Part shown: in pieces, positions 33,752 through 45,676 of the stretch | Layout: each line of letters opens with the position of its first letter | How positions within the stretch are numbered: the stretch's first letter is position 1 | Origin: Larix kaempferi | Lineage: Eukaryota > Streptophyta > Pinopsida > Pinales > Pinaceae | Assembly: GCA_027924585.1 (NCBI GenBank) | Contig: BSBM01001067.1 | Span: 1,738,001-1,802,000 of the forward strand | Length of the DNA stretch: 64,000 nt | Direction of reading: 5' to 3' | Translations under genes and position numbers: made by a program | Notes under the pieces: generated by a model | The model's database searches: none | Told to the model about the DNA's origin: nothing | What the model saw: the letters and a program-made list of their open reading frames with translations, nothing else

Positions 33752-35736
33752 AGAATAATTTGTTTTGATTTCAAGTTGAATGTGTTATTCTTTGATTTCT
33801 TAATGAGACATTGCTATGCCTCCTGATCCTCTTTTCACCATCATATTTTCTTCTTGAAGAGTTTGTTGACCTTCTCTAAGTCTGTTTGAATCATTATCAA
33901 TCCATTTACTTATTCATTATTTGGAGCTTTTTCATCTTTGCATTGGGTTATTCTCCTGACACACCTGGGTAGTGAATCCAGTGCACCTTTCCATCCCGAG
34001 CACAATCTTCCTTTGAGCATCCCACGCCATCGACACTTTTGATGATCTAACAGTTTACACCGTCGGTGCTTTACACCTGTATACAATCTGCATTGGGCGC
34101 TCTGCGCCTAGCCACAGACTGTGTCAGTCTTTCAAGGTTGGTGCTTGGTCTATCCACTCTCCAAAATTTGATTTTGGCTTGATCCGCAGACTTCTTTGTG
34201 CTGCACCTTATAGTCACATAACCCCTAGACACGTCATACTATCATTTTCCTCCATTTTTGGGTCTTTTTGAGATTTGGATCCATGTTTGGCCCTTTGAGT
34301 CAAAACTAGTGTTTTGCTTGCATTTTTAAGAGAAATGGGGGGGGCATGAATCGTGTATCCTACAGTCGTTTTGACCCATATTAAGGTTTTGAGATATTTT
34401 TTGGTTTGGTGTGGATTGGCTTGTTTTTAAAGACTCGAAAAGTGTGGGATATCCATGCCTTTTTGAGCCTCTTTTCATTGGGTTGTGCATCTTTTTTCCC
34501 TTGCATACTAACCTATCTAATTATTGTTGGGAAAGGTTGATTCCTTGTCTCCACTTTAGTTCAAAGAGAAGCTTGATTTTGTCCCTCTTTTGATAGATTC
34601 ACAAGTTGGAAAGCATGGATATTCTTCTTGCTTTAATTTGATCATTTGACATTCTTGTTCTTACACTCATAAGAATAAGAAAGGCTTGTTCTAGATTTGT
34701 GTGCATTTGATAAGATTATTGAGTTCTTTTCTTTGTCTTGCATTTGATTGGAAATGTTTGTGGAATCCTTCTTTCCATAGCTTAGATGTGTCTTTTTCGA
34801 GTGTAAAAATATAGGAAGCGGATTAGAATTATTGCATTTGGTGTTCATAAAAAGATTTCTTTTATTGCTTCGGGTTAGTTTTGGGTGCATCATTTTGAGT
34901 TTTTCACTTGTTTCCAACATTTTGAAAGAGATAAAATTGCATGTTCATAGGGTTGTGCATTTGGGAAGAAAAAATATATCTCTCTCTCCTTCTTAAGTAG
35001 AACTTCATAGAAACGAAGACTTGCATTTTCATATAGATCAGATTTGCATCTTGTTTAAATTCCAAGTCTTCACTTCATGGATTCACTTAACCGTACAAGA
35101 TAAAATCAAGCACTAGTTTAAGTTAAAAAAATTTAGCAACTTGTGTGTTAGGTTAGTGACATGTTCCAATGTTGTTAAACGTGGCAGTTGTTGTTATTTT
35201 CCTGCACTGCATCCCTAGGGCACTGTAGTTCTTCCATGTACCAATCGGTATATCGAAGGCTCTTTCACGTACCTTAGGGTATATCGAAAGGCACTTCACG
35301 TACTCGGTATTGTATCGGAAGGCTCTTGTCGTACGGTTGTGCATTAGACAACACCACTATGTATTTCGCACTCCCACGTATCTTGAGTATATCAGGAGAC
35401 CCCATTAGGATTCCTGGAACCATCCGAGCAAACCTTTTGACTGTCTTGTTTTCGCAATACACCGAGAACAACACTCGGGGAGATTAATACACATGTATTG
35501 TTAGGTAGTCAGGTTATACGACCAAGGGTACGATCCCAATCCTCCTTGGTTAGTGCTCTGAAAAATTGGGCCAAATATAACTTTTGGACCCTACAGTATA
35601 TAGCGAGTTGTGACAGCTTGACACACCCATGAGGATCCAGCTTTTGCATTCCTCCTATTCACAAGTTTTCCTATTGCTTTTAGTTTGAGTAGCATTTCTT
35701 GTGCATGATAATTAGAAGGACTTAGAAAGTTTAGAT
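33752..35736 (+). other. Leader of copy 2
   Basis: Two kilobases between PBS and gag without a coding frame. Its 3' part (about 35150-35640) aligns with 61690-62220 of the minus element in opposite orientation, including the 31-bp repeats. Confidence 0.7.
35235..35340 (+). repeat. 31-bp tandem repeats in the leader of copy 2
   Basis: Units start at 35235, 35266, 35297 and (partly) 35328, at an exact 31-base period. Each has CACGTAC...GTATATCGAAAGGC-like sequence. The homologous block at 62050-62135 keeps the same period. Confidence 0.8.
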
Positions 35737-36706
35737 ATGGAAACCTCTTCTAGGGATACCAACCAAGAGGCCCCTTTTCAGGGGATACCTTTTTCCTTTC
35801 CTCCAGTTGGAGATATTGGTCCTCCCTTTATTGCCACTTTAAATATTCCTGGATTAGCCATAGGATTACCGGTATGGTTATTCAATCCAATGATTCTGGC
35901 TGTACCCAATGTTTCAAATGTTAACTCTCCACCACAAGAGTGTTAATCCCAAACTGCTCCTTACCCTTCTTCGGATGCTTATTATTTCATTTCTTCTTCC
36001 TCTCCTGATCAAAGCAGTAGTGTTAGTAATCAGGAGGATAAGAAGAAGAAGAAAAGGAAGATAAATAAGAAGAAGGATAAGAAAGATACCAAGCATCAAC
36101 CAGTTTCCTCTAATGGCACTCATCGTATTCGAACACCTTGTAGACCCAAGTTCCCTTGCAAGCTTTGCAAGGGTGACCACCTTCTCAAGGATTGTCTTAG
36201 TCTTTCCAAAGTGTTAGAAGAGTGGTCTAAAGCCTCCAAACCACCTATATCATCAGCCTCTAGACATCATACTGATGATACCCATTAACTAGTGAATCTA
36301 TGGTTAAGAGTTGGAAAGGTAACGTCAAAATCCTTGTTTGTTATGCAAGGGTATGAACCTTACTTACCTTTGTCCACGCATGGATGAAGCTTCGCAATTG
36401 TTGGAAGACATTATTGTATCTCAGAACCACCTTCCAACTAGATATTGTAAGTCGTCCCTTGACCCCCCAATCGTTGATGAAGTGGTCGATCCAACCCCAT
36501 CCTCGGTCGATCCCACTCTTTCTTCAAAGAGTGAAGTTGAAGTGGTCGAGTTGATATCACCTCCACTCATTCCCACTCTTTTATTGGAGAATGCCCAGAT
36601 TGAAGTAGTCACCATGATAAAATATTCGTCTCATTCTAATCTTCCAGTTGAGAGTGAATTGGAAACCGTTGATGTTTTCCTAGTCAGTTCAGCCTATTCT
36701 AAGTAA
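35737..36706 (+). pseudogene. gag remnant with two zinc knuckles, copy 2
   Basis: The N-terminal piece (PPFIATLNIPGLA) matches the start of the gag core in the other copies, but the rest of the capsid domain is missing. After a stop at 35943-35945 the same frame continues into a Lys-rich stretch and a knuckle, CKLCKGDHLLKDC at 36157-36195. A second knuckle, CLLCKGMNLTYLC (about 36335-36373), has Asn in place of His; its frame runs to 36706 with acidic, Pro/Ser-rich sequence holding repeated VDPTPSS-like units. A capsid-less gag cannot form particles, so this copy depended on others or is simply decayed. Confidence 0.75.
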
Positions 36707-36784
36707 GGGGAAACCATGTCCATTGCCACAAGACCCACTCCAAGTACTAAGGTCATCTCCTTTGATTGGAATGGTCTAACAAAA

Positions 36785-37182
36785 TCTTGTCTTCCTTCGA
36801 ATGTTCCTTTCCAGATATTTGTAGGAGTTTCCGATAAGGAAATATTTCGCACTATAGTTGACGAGGGAGCTTCTGTTAGTATTTGATCCTCAACTACTTG
36901 GAAAGCTATAGGTTCCCCTCAGCTTGTGGCAGTCACTGACTAGATAATAGCTTCAATAGAAGGTCTACTGGACCTTTAGGAATCCTTCCTCAGTTACCTA
37001 TCACTTTAGGAGGGAAAACTGTCTATATTGATGTTATGGTAGTCCAATGTCCCTTGGATTTTAATCTACTCTTTGGATGTAATTATGTCTATGCTATGAA
37101 AGTTGTAGTGTACACACTCTTTCGAGTGATGTATTTTCCTCATCATGGGAATATGGTTACCATTGATCAATTTTCCTTGTGA
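36785..37182 (+). pseudogene. Protease-like region, copy 2 (D-E-G motif)
   Basis: RTIVDEGASVSI is followed by a stop at about 36886, then TTWKAIGSPQLVAV, another stop and a frameshift near 36965. The second half reads GGKTVYIDVMVV, PLDFNLLFG and YAMKVV, ending TIDQFSL and TGA at about 37182. It is the same domain as 29895-30698 and 53664-54080. No RT follows; the hairpin-rich 3' region starts within 200 bases. Confidence 0.75.
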
Positions 37183-37374
37183 CACCCACTCATCGCATGA
37201 CTTCTAGTTATTAGACTTCCCTAAATGTTCCACATGTTTTAGTGGTTTCTTCCTCCTAGGGATGGGGGGCATGTCTCCAACCTCTGTACATCATGCTGGA
37301 GTTATTCCCCTAGCTTCTTATGCTATGGGGCATACTACGAACCTCTAGACATCATGTTGGGTAGGAACTATTCC

Positions 37375-38720
37375 CAAGCATAGTTTCCCTTTGGTTTCAA
37401 GCTTGTGTAAAAATGAAACCAATCCCAAGCATAGTTTCCCTTTGGTTTCGAGCTTGTGTAAAAATGAAACTGTTCAGGAGCATAGTTCCCTTTCTGTGTC
37501 AAGCTTGTTAAAAAATGAAATAGGCTATCATGAGAATAGTTTCTTTCTATTTTAAGCTCATTAAAAAATAAAATGGGTCCCTTAAAGCATAGTTATTGTC
37601 TATTTCAAGCTTGTTTAAAAATGAAATAGGTCTTACTCCCATTGAGTCGAGTCTCCCACTAGATTTAGGACTTGAACCTTCATTTCATCTGCCTGTGTCT
37701 TCCCATCCCCATGGTGAACATATTCATATTAGTAGCCAGGATTTTAATTTGGTAAGTAAGAAGAGTAGTAAGATGAACGAATATTGGGGGGCATGTTAAG
37801 TCGCTAGAAATCATGCTGGGGGCATCCACCAACCTTTGGATATCATGTTGGGAAGGAACCCGTCAATGGGCATTAACCATGAGCATAGTTCCCTTTCTAT
37901 GTCAAGCTCGTTAAAAAATGAAACAGGTTCCCATGAGCACAAATTAGTATTTTATTCCAAGCTCGTTAAAAAATGGAATAGAGCCCTACAAGCATAGTTT
38001 ACCTTTGGTTTCAAGCTTGCATAAAAATGAAACCAGCTTCACGAGCATAGTTCCCTTTCTGTGTCAAGCTCTTTAAAAAATGAAATAGGTCGTACAAGCA
38101 TGGTTCTTTTTCTATGTCAAGCTCGTTAAAAAATGAAATAGATCCTTTTCCATTCAGTTGAGTCTTCCCATAGACTTAGCATCTGAACCTTCTTTTCATC
38201 CTCCTATGCCATTTGATCTTCCTTCGTCTCTGGTGAACATATTCATATTAGTAACCAGGAGTTTAATAGAGTGAAGATGTAGATTAGGAGAATGAAATGA
38301 AGCTTGAGGGGCATGTCTTCAACCTCTGGATGTTATGTTGAAGTCAACTCGATCACCTCTCCACGCCATGTTAGAGTTAAGTCACTTACTTCTAGAAATC
38401 ATGTTAGGGGCATGTACCAACCTTTGGATATCATGATGAGAAAAAATCCACCAATGGGAATATTTTCGAGCATACTTTATTTTGGGTTTCGAGCTCGCCA
38501 AACCATGAAAATAATCCCGAGCACAGTTCATTTTATGTTACAAGCTCGTTAAAAAATGAAGCAGACATAATGAGCATTCTTTTCACCTGTCTTCGAGCTC
38601 GTTAAAAACATGAAAAGTTGTTTGATCTTACTTTTTACTTTTTCGTGCTCTCGTTAAAACATGAAAAATATTCTGAGTGCTTTTGATACCATTGTCGTGC
38701 TCATTAAAAATTTGGGTAAA
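37375..38720 (+). repeat. Array of hairpin repeats with a shared loop
   Basis: At least ten units at a spacing of about 50 bases within clusters. Each is close to GAGCATAGTTCCCTTT[arm]AGCTCGTTAAAAA[arm'], and the arms differ between units while staying complementary. Clear cases: 37391-37399 with 37414-37422 (TTGGTTTCA/TGAAACCAA); 37547-37554 with 37569-37576 (CTATTTTA/TAAAATGG); 37601-37607 (plus C at 37600) with 37622-37629; 37953-37959 with 37974-37980 (TATTCCA/TGGAATA); 38006-38013 with 38028-38035. Clusters are separated by a second repeat resembling GGGGCATGTACCAACCTTTGGATATCATG. No coding frame runs through it. It lies between the protease remnant and the 3' LTR. Confidence 0.85.
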
Positions 38721-39613
38721 AAGGTGTGTCTAACGAGTATAGGTTTATCACTTTATCCAACCTCGCTAGACTACTTACGGAAAAGGAACCATGCCAAGTT
38801 TACTTTTTCCTTTGTCGTACTCGGTTACCAACCATGACAAAGTTGTTCATGGAGTCCTCTTTAAGCTATTTTTAGACTCCCTAAATAGGAAAAGATCACC
38901 AAGCGAACTGGATTCTTTCACGCGTGTAAAAACATTTGAAAGGTCATCCTTCTGGTGATATTTTACCCCTTTTTCGGACCAATAGGTACTATTTACAAAA
39001 AATGAGCACTCCATCCAATCATGAATGGAAGAGTTCTCTCTCACATTGTTTTACCATTTTCTGGGTGAAGGGACTAACTTTACAGAAAAGGAATTGTGGA
39101 GTCTTCTTTAGTTCTTTTCAGACTCTCTAAACATGAAATGACACCGATTTTACCTTCTATGGACTCGTTAAAATTTAACATTGAAGAGCCCGTCATGGGA
39201 TGAACCCCTCCTATCCTAGGTTCGTAAAAAATTTGGGATTGGACTCATCCATGGGATGAGCTATACCGAGCATCTATTTACCCTCATCAAGCTCATTAAA
39301 AAAAAAGAGGCACTCATCAATCATGATGGAGAAAAGGAAAGATTTTGTCTTACACTTTAGTTCATGGTAGTACATAGTCACTCTTGAACATGGCACTCAT
39401 TTTCATTTGTATTCAGTACTTGGGTAATCTGTTTGTCTTCGAGTCCTACTGATTTCATGATTCTTATCACTCCTTTGAGTCATCCAAAGATTGCTTCCAT
39501 CATAATTTGCATTGGGAATTGGTATTATTCTCCTCATGTCAATACTGCCAAGACACGCCATCCCCATGTTTGAGAGATGTTCATTACTCATTATCTGCAG
39601 TCAGTTCACCTTC
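38721..39613 (+). other. 3' untranslated region of copy 2, first part
   Basis: Homologous, in opposite orientation, to 47400-48420 of the minus element. Further hairpins of the same kind occur, for example 39213-39239 (ATCCTA with TGGGAT). No coding frame. Confidence 0.75.
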
Positions 39614-39618
39614 CATCA

Positions 39619-41644
39619 TGTAATGTCCTTTATTAGGAATTTTATTAAAATGACAATTTTTCACTTTTTTCCCTAGTTTGACCTTTGACTAGTTTTAAGC
39701 TCTAGGTCCCCAAATTGCTCCAATTGCTCCCAAATATTCTGAGAAGGTATATGGATGATGTTAGAACATAAATATGTATTTCAGTGATGCTTTTGGACCT
39801 TTAAAGTACTTCTGCAAATCCTCTTTCAATTCTGGCCAATGTAGGGAACTTTACTAGTAATTTCCCTTTGACTAGTATTGGTCTCTAGGTCTCGAATTGA
39901 CTCCAAATGCCTTCAAATATTCAAGGAAGGTGTATGAATGATATGAGGACTTGAATATGATGTTCAGGGATGATATATGGCCACCAAAATATCTCTACAA
40001 ACTCTCTTAAGATTCTGGAACAAGTATGCAATTTTACTAGTAATTTGGGGTTCAAATCCCCCTAGGGTAAGTACTGAAAATGGATTCCCAAATGCCTCCA
40101 AAGGCACTCAAATTTCTGAAAAGAGGTAGGGAATGTATTAATAATGTTATTAAGGTCTCATGTGCACCATTAATTGATTATTATATCTGTTCCAACCCTC
40201 TCCCATTCAACTGCAAAAATCACCAATTCGACCCTTGGAGAAATGGCACTATTTCTTCTCCCAATGCAATTAAACTAAGTAAAAATACTTCAAATGCTCA
40301 AGTACAGTGCATGAAACTTGTACAATAGATCCATGGAAGTCCATTAATCACAAATTCATTAGATAATCATCCATTCATTCGAAATCATCATCAATACATT
40401 GGTTCACAACAAGGTAGTGGGGAAATGGCATTATTCTTCCATTAAAAATGAGATTTATACATTTCTACTTGGAATTTCGACCTGAAAATTTATGGAGATG
40501 AAGAACAAAGTATTTAATTCATATTAAAAAATAATTGGGTCATTAGAATCTCCCCCAAAGAGTACAATAGCTCACCAAAAATGCCCTCCCTCAAGGATCA
40601 AGAATATGCCATCAAAACTGGAAATGGTTGAAGGAGTGAGCTGAAATAGAAGAAACCATGACCTACCCTGTAGCTTACACCTAAAAATAAAGACTCCATT
40701 AAAGCTCCAAATGAAAGGTCTGAATGGACTTTCCAATTACTAACTTGGATGGGAATCTTTCACCCTCGAAATTGGCTAAGGCAAGAAACTAGTCATCCAC
40801 TGGCTCTCCCTTTTCACAAATGCAATTGCAAATTCTACAAATTATCAAAAGCTGGTTTAATTCTTTGTTATTGACATTTATAAAGTTCTAATGTCCTCCA
40901 TGGGTCGAATTCCTTCCAAGAGACTCATGCCAACTCAAGTTGGGAAGAGATTCCAAAGAACGCCACTTGTACAACAATTCCTAGTCTCCCACTTCCACCA
41001 AATCACATGTGGAAGCATCTTAGATGCCCTAACACCCTTGAGCGCCCTATTGGAGTCTATTTTTTGCCCTGACATGTCATATATGTCATATGTCAGCCTT
41101 CAGGTCTAATTTGTGTCATAGGTGTCATAGCATCTTCATCATTGTTGTCATAGAGCTAGGGAATCTAGCCCAAGTGTCTCACTAGCTCCAAATTGCCTCT
41201 TCCTCTTCCATGGGAGTTACTCTTCCTCTATATTTTGACCTTGGATGATTCATGCCATGAATAATACCTTTTGGACTCCCCCAAGTATGTTACCATTCAC
41301 CTTGAATTCGAATTGGTGAGAGAATGATGCCAAATGTAGTGGGGAAATCTAGCCATATGTGGGTCCCACTTCCTCCATGTGTCTTCATGATGAAATTGCA
41401 CTTTTATTTTCACTTGTATATATTTATTTATCTCCTTTATTATATATTTATGCCATCCTAATGTTCCAACATCATTTATTATCCCCATTATTCACAATCC
41501 CAAAGCTTCCACCCCAAACCTAGGAAACTAGTAATTTCCCTCCTTGGCAATTATTTGATCTTTAGCATCAATTTGACAAACACGAATGAATATGGCAATT
41601 GTGATTAGTCCATTGTGACCCAATGCCAATTTTGGGACATGACA
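39619..41644 (+). mobile_element. Solo LTR, 2026 bp, with 5-bp target-site duplication
   Basis: Begins TGTAATGTCC and ends GGACATGACA, so the ends are inverted repeats with one mismatch. It is flanked by CATCA at 39614-39618 and CATCA at 41645-41649. It interrupts the 3' region of copy 2: the flanks join up when compared with the uninterrupted minus copy (about 47440-47480). No PBS, gag or pol is inside. Its 5' part holds two to three diverged tandem units of about 190 bases (39665-40230). A TGTCATA-rich patch occurs at 41066-41150. Interior orientation is unknown. Confidence 0.88.
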
Positions 41645-41649
41645 CATCA

Positions 41650-42441
41650 TGTCAGTCTTCCTTGAGTTAGTCTCACACATTCCTGTCTGATTTACTTCAA
41701 ACATATATGATCGTGTTTCGTGTCGATGATGGGGGATTCATCATGGGCCTCCTTCGATAGATTCATCCTTGTCGACTTCAACTCATCATCCAAGGATTGA
41801 ATCTCGAAACCAATCAAGTAACTTGGTCCTGCATGCCTCAATGGCAGGTTACTTCACTTTCAACATAAGTTTAAATCATTGATTCTTGATTGAAATATTT
41901 CATCGAGCATTCAACCTCAACTCATTGATTCACACTCGCTGGTATGTACTGTGATACCTTGGGGATCATTGACATCAATGGTGATTTCCCTTGCACTTGT
42001 TAATGGTATACATTAATGACTGGTAATCAAGTGGTTTCTACCATGTTCGACTCCAAAACATTGTAATCACATGGATAGATTTGTATCATTGCGGCTTTGG
42101 CTTGAAGACCCTGGGTTGTACTCATATTTCACCCCAAGTTGCAATGGAGATTTTTTTAGTCATATTACATGGATCCACTTTGTATTAGTCGTGGCTATGT
42201 TATCATCTCATCATGGATCTATGATTGTGTCTAGTAGCCATGATTGTGTTCAGCCAGTCTCTACTGCGACCATGGATCTGCAGTGTATTGGTCGGCAACC
42301 ATGTTATGAGTCATGTGAGACTAGTATATCAGAGTTGGTTGTATTGTACTAGCTTCTTCCGTCCAACAAGTCCTTGCCATCAATCCTTACAAATAATTTC
42401 ACCTATCTTGTTTTTACAGCTTCATGCTTTGGGGGGCATTC
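41650..42441 (+). other. 3' untranslated region of copy 2, second part, with polypurine tract
   Basis: Continues the homology to the minus element (46652-47440) and ends with TTGGGGGGCATTC (42429-42441) just before the 3' LTR, a likely polypurine tract. Confidence 0.75.
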
Positions 42442-42575
42442 TGTTACACCTAAATCTCTTCATCATGAGTCCCATGTTAACTCAGTGCCTTTATCCCTGA
42501 AGTTTCCCTGACCTGGAGTCATCTAGAGCAAGTTGTGGACCCTTTTTGCATGTTTTCTAGTTAGGTTGGTGCAAC
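42442..42575 (+). mobile_element. Truncated 3' LTR of copy 2
   Basis: TGTTACACCTAAATCTCTTC and about 130 further bases match the start of the LTR at 32749. Homology stops near 42575, where unrelated sequence begins, so the LTR is cut by a deletion or a later insertion. Confidence 0.8.
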
Positions 42576-42686
42576 TTGTATGGAACTCACCTCTACCCTC
42601 CGCATAATGATCCTCCACGCTTTCCCACACTCAATTGGTAAGCGGAGTGTGAGGTCCAACTCATCATCCTCAAGGTTGGCCCAACC

Positions 42687-43915
42687 CTAATCATCAATTC
42701 CAATAGTCATCCTACCAAACCTCCGCTCCAATTTGGATAACAAATCTGCCATCTGGTCCCCAACATCTACCCCACCTACCGCATCTCCTCCAACTCCAGC
42801 TCCTCCCACTCCAGCAGGACCACCCTTAGCCGCACCTACTCCTCCAATGGTAGGACTAACCTCGATGACTATCTCCTCAGTCTCGGCCTCCAAGGTGACC
42901 TCACAGGACCAACATCTACATCAAAAAAGAGAAAAGCATCATCAGTACTTGATAAACATATATGTCATAAATGTGTAGAAATAAAAAGTATGTACAAATA
43001 TATATGCGAAAAGTACAAAACCATAAAACATATTAGTCGCGCCAAAATCGCCAACAGGAATGGACAGCTCCAAATCTCCTCAAAATTCCATCCTTCTCCA
43101 AGAATACCTCTCTTATCGGCCTACATGAACCTACCATGCATCTAGAACCTGTGGCTAAAATAGGCCCCCACGGGCCCGCCACCAACATGCATCATAATAC
43201 TCCCCCAAAACGCCATCCACAGCTCCTATGGTCCCCGCATTGGAACTACTACCTGTGGCCTCAATGAAGGATAGTGATCGAAGAAGTATGAGCACAAAAC
43301 GATACCATAACAGAAGGTGCGCCATCCCAGACCCTGCCGTAAATCTGACATCTATTGCACCATAGACTGCAGCATCAATGCGCCCCATGCCACGGGATGA
43401 ACTTCCATCACCCTCTCCACCAGCTCAACCTGGCCTCTGGTAACCCGATTGGGGTACCTGGCCCCCAACACATGCACACTGTATGTCACCACAAACTCCA
43501 CTGGTAGAGCCCTCAGATGGCTCACCAACATGCCACCAGATTTCACAGAACTTTGGTCACCACCGCAGTACAGATCCACTAAAGTGTGAATTGTCTCCCC
43601 AACCAACTGTGGAGAGAGAGGCTCCCTCACCCCTCGGGGAGTTAACCTGGTCAAGAAGTAAATATCTTGAGTCGTAATACTCAGGTCCTCTCCTACCACA
43701 TGGAACACTCTGCAGTCAGGGTCCCACATGTCCAATAGCCGCCAAAAGAAGTAGTCAACCGACCACATCATCGGGCTCTTGAAGAAATTCAAGAGCCCAA
43801 CATCTCGTAAGGAATCAGTCGCCACCTGGTCACCTAACATAACTAATTGGAGGTCATCAAACTCTCTCTCCCTCCACTCAAAATATCGAAGGTGCACCAT
43901 CACTGATAAGCAACC
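42687..43915 (-). pseudogene. Plant-mobile-domain-like ORF, copy A
   Basis: The main frame (43903-43352) has YFEWREREFDDLQL, GLLNFFKSP, LLDMWDPDCRVFHV and TTQDIYFLTRLTPRGV, the same blocks as the plus-strand ORF at 48952-50140. This is the pattern of plant mobile domain proteins, often carried by transposable elements. A frameshift near 43360 leads to LLLWYRFVLILLRSLSF. A Gly-rich tail with a short amphipathic helix (ADLLSKLERRF) at 42893-42687 may be the C-terminus. TTGTGTAG just upstream (about 43919) could be a splice acceptor. Family assignment is from motif pattern, not a search. It lies outside a definable element. Confidence 0.6.
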
Positions 43916-43925
43916 ACCTACACAA

Positions 43926-45676
43926 GGAAATGATCACCCATTAGACTTGTAAAAATACATCAGCGCAACTTTCTCTAAAGAGGTCCACATGTAGCGCAAC
44001 ATTTTGCAACATATCAGTACGTAGCGCGGCCGAAACACTATTCGGCTACACAGAACTAGCATGTGGAAGATATACATCTCGACCGCACGTGTAATGCAAC
44101 TGTTCGACGAATAGTCGTACTAGCACCAGTGCATGACCGAAGCATATTTATCCCATGCTATGCATGGTACAGTGCATATTTTATGTGCTAATGAGCATGC
44201 TACATAGTGCACGATTTTTAGAAAATCTCATGCTAGGACAACGCAATATTTTCCAAAACTCCCGCGTGGTCAAAATCCTGCACGGTAATCCTAAAAACAT
44301 TAAAACAATCCCTGACCACCCAGGGGACCCCCAACCCTAAGTATACCCGGATAAAATAAGAGAGTATAAATTTTAGGCATACATACAACTCACGACTTGA
44401 TGAACGGTGCACCATATCTCCCATAAACGCTCGAAAGGAACTCTAGGAGGTCGGTGGCACAAAGTACAAAATATTTTTAAAAGTGGGCCCCATGCCTATT
44501 TTATACTCATTTGACCCAAACTTCCAATTGATGCCGCAGAAAAACCGTAACTCCATTTTCAAAACCATTCACACCACGACGACCAAAATTTCTATCTCTT
44601 CGACGTGGAAGCATCCAATCCGGATTCCCACTAATGTCACTGAGACACTATTTTTCTATCCAAGTACCCCCCAGGTACGCGATGTTTTGTTTATATTATT
44701 TTTGCATTGTCAATACCTTGGTTATGTATTTTACTACACTTGGGTATGTGCGTTTCATGTGCAAGACCATGATCAGACCCATATGGAGCCCCTTGTTTGT
44801 CCTCTATATAGATAAGACTCCAAATATCTAACAAAAAGGGGCACGCACCCTACCACACTATCATTCTGAAACTCACATATATACTCTATTTACCTTTGTT
44901 TATAATGAATATCCGAATATTCTCGCTGATAACCATAGGGTCCCCCTTCATGGCCTTTATGTGCCATCAACATTATTTATGTGAGCATCATGTTTCCCCA
45001 TGGGTGTGCACACCACTGCCATCCCCATCATCAATTGGCACCCATGATGTCAACCCCCCACAAGTCTGAGGACTTTGACCAAACTTGAAACAACCCTCCT
45101 TTAGAGTATCATTTCATAATTGCGCATTTAATCCACCAAGTAGAAACATGTCAGACTCCTTGGCACATGTTACGAGAATGATTCACAAATCCACCCTCAT
45201 ACCTCCATGAGCACTTTACACTCAACAATATTCCTCGTATCATCACCCCCGCAAATACAGTCATGGACCCCCCCCACCCTTTGAAGTAACTAGTTTCATT
45301 TAGTTACCCCGCAGGAATACACTGCATGGCATTGTTTTATGGGGAACTCGTCTTTGCATTTGCAAATTAACCCTCATTGCACCATTGGAAAGTGTCCCCC
45401 GATCCACTAAAAAATGTGGGGATTCCGCCCATCATCAAATTGGTCCCCAGATACACCCAAAATTGTGGGGAACCCACTAATATTATTTATGTACAAACAA
45501 GTTCCCTCGTCACCTCACATTGAGGGAACACCATATTATTTTGGAAGCAACCCATGGTCGCCTTTGATCAATGTTTATTGAGTCTCCATATTTTCAACAA
45601 TATTTTTTTTTACGATCACCATTACCCTTCGTTTTGCATCTCCATCAAAACCCCTTTCATTTGCGGTGTGTCTCCA
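43926..45676. other. No recognisable gene
   Basis: Low-information sequence with short frames only. It has a perfect 8-bp hairpin, GTTCCCTC...GAGGGAAC, at 45501-45529 (13-base loop). At 44100-44460 it may contain the upstream part of the plant-mobile-domain-like ORF, which I could not read. Confidence 0.4.

Noticed and set aside
37375-38720. CRISPR-like array
   Set aside because: Repeats and spacers are not uniform, the host is a plant, there are no cas genes, and the units are hairpins with a shared loop in a retrotransposon 3' region.
42733-42978. Plus-strand Pro/Thr-rich ORF
   Set aside because: Opposite-strand shadow of the Gly-rich tail of the plant-mobile-domain-like ORF.
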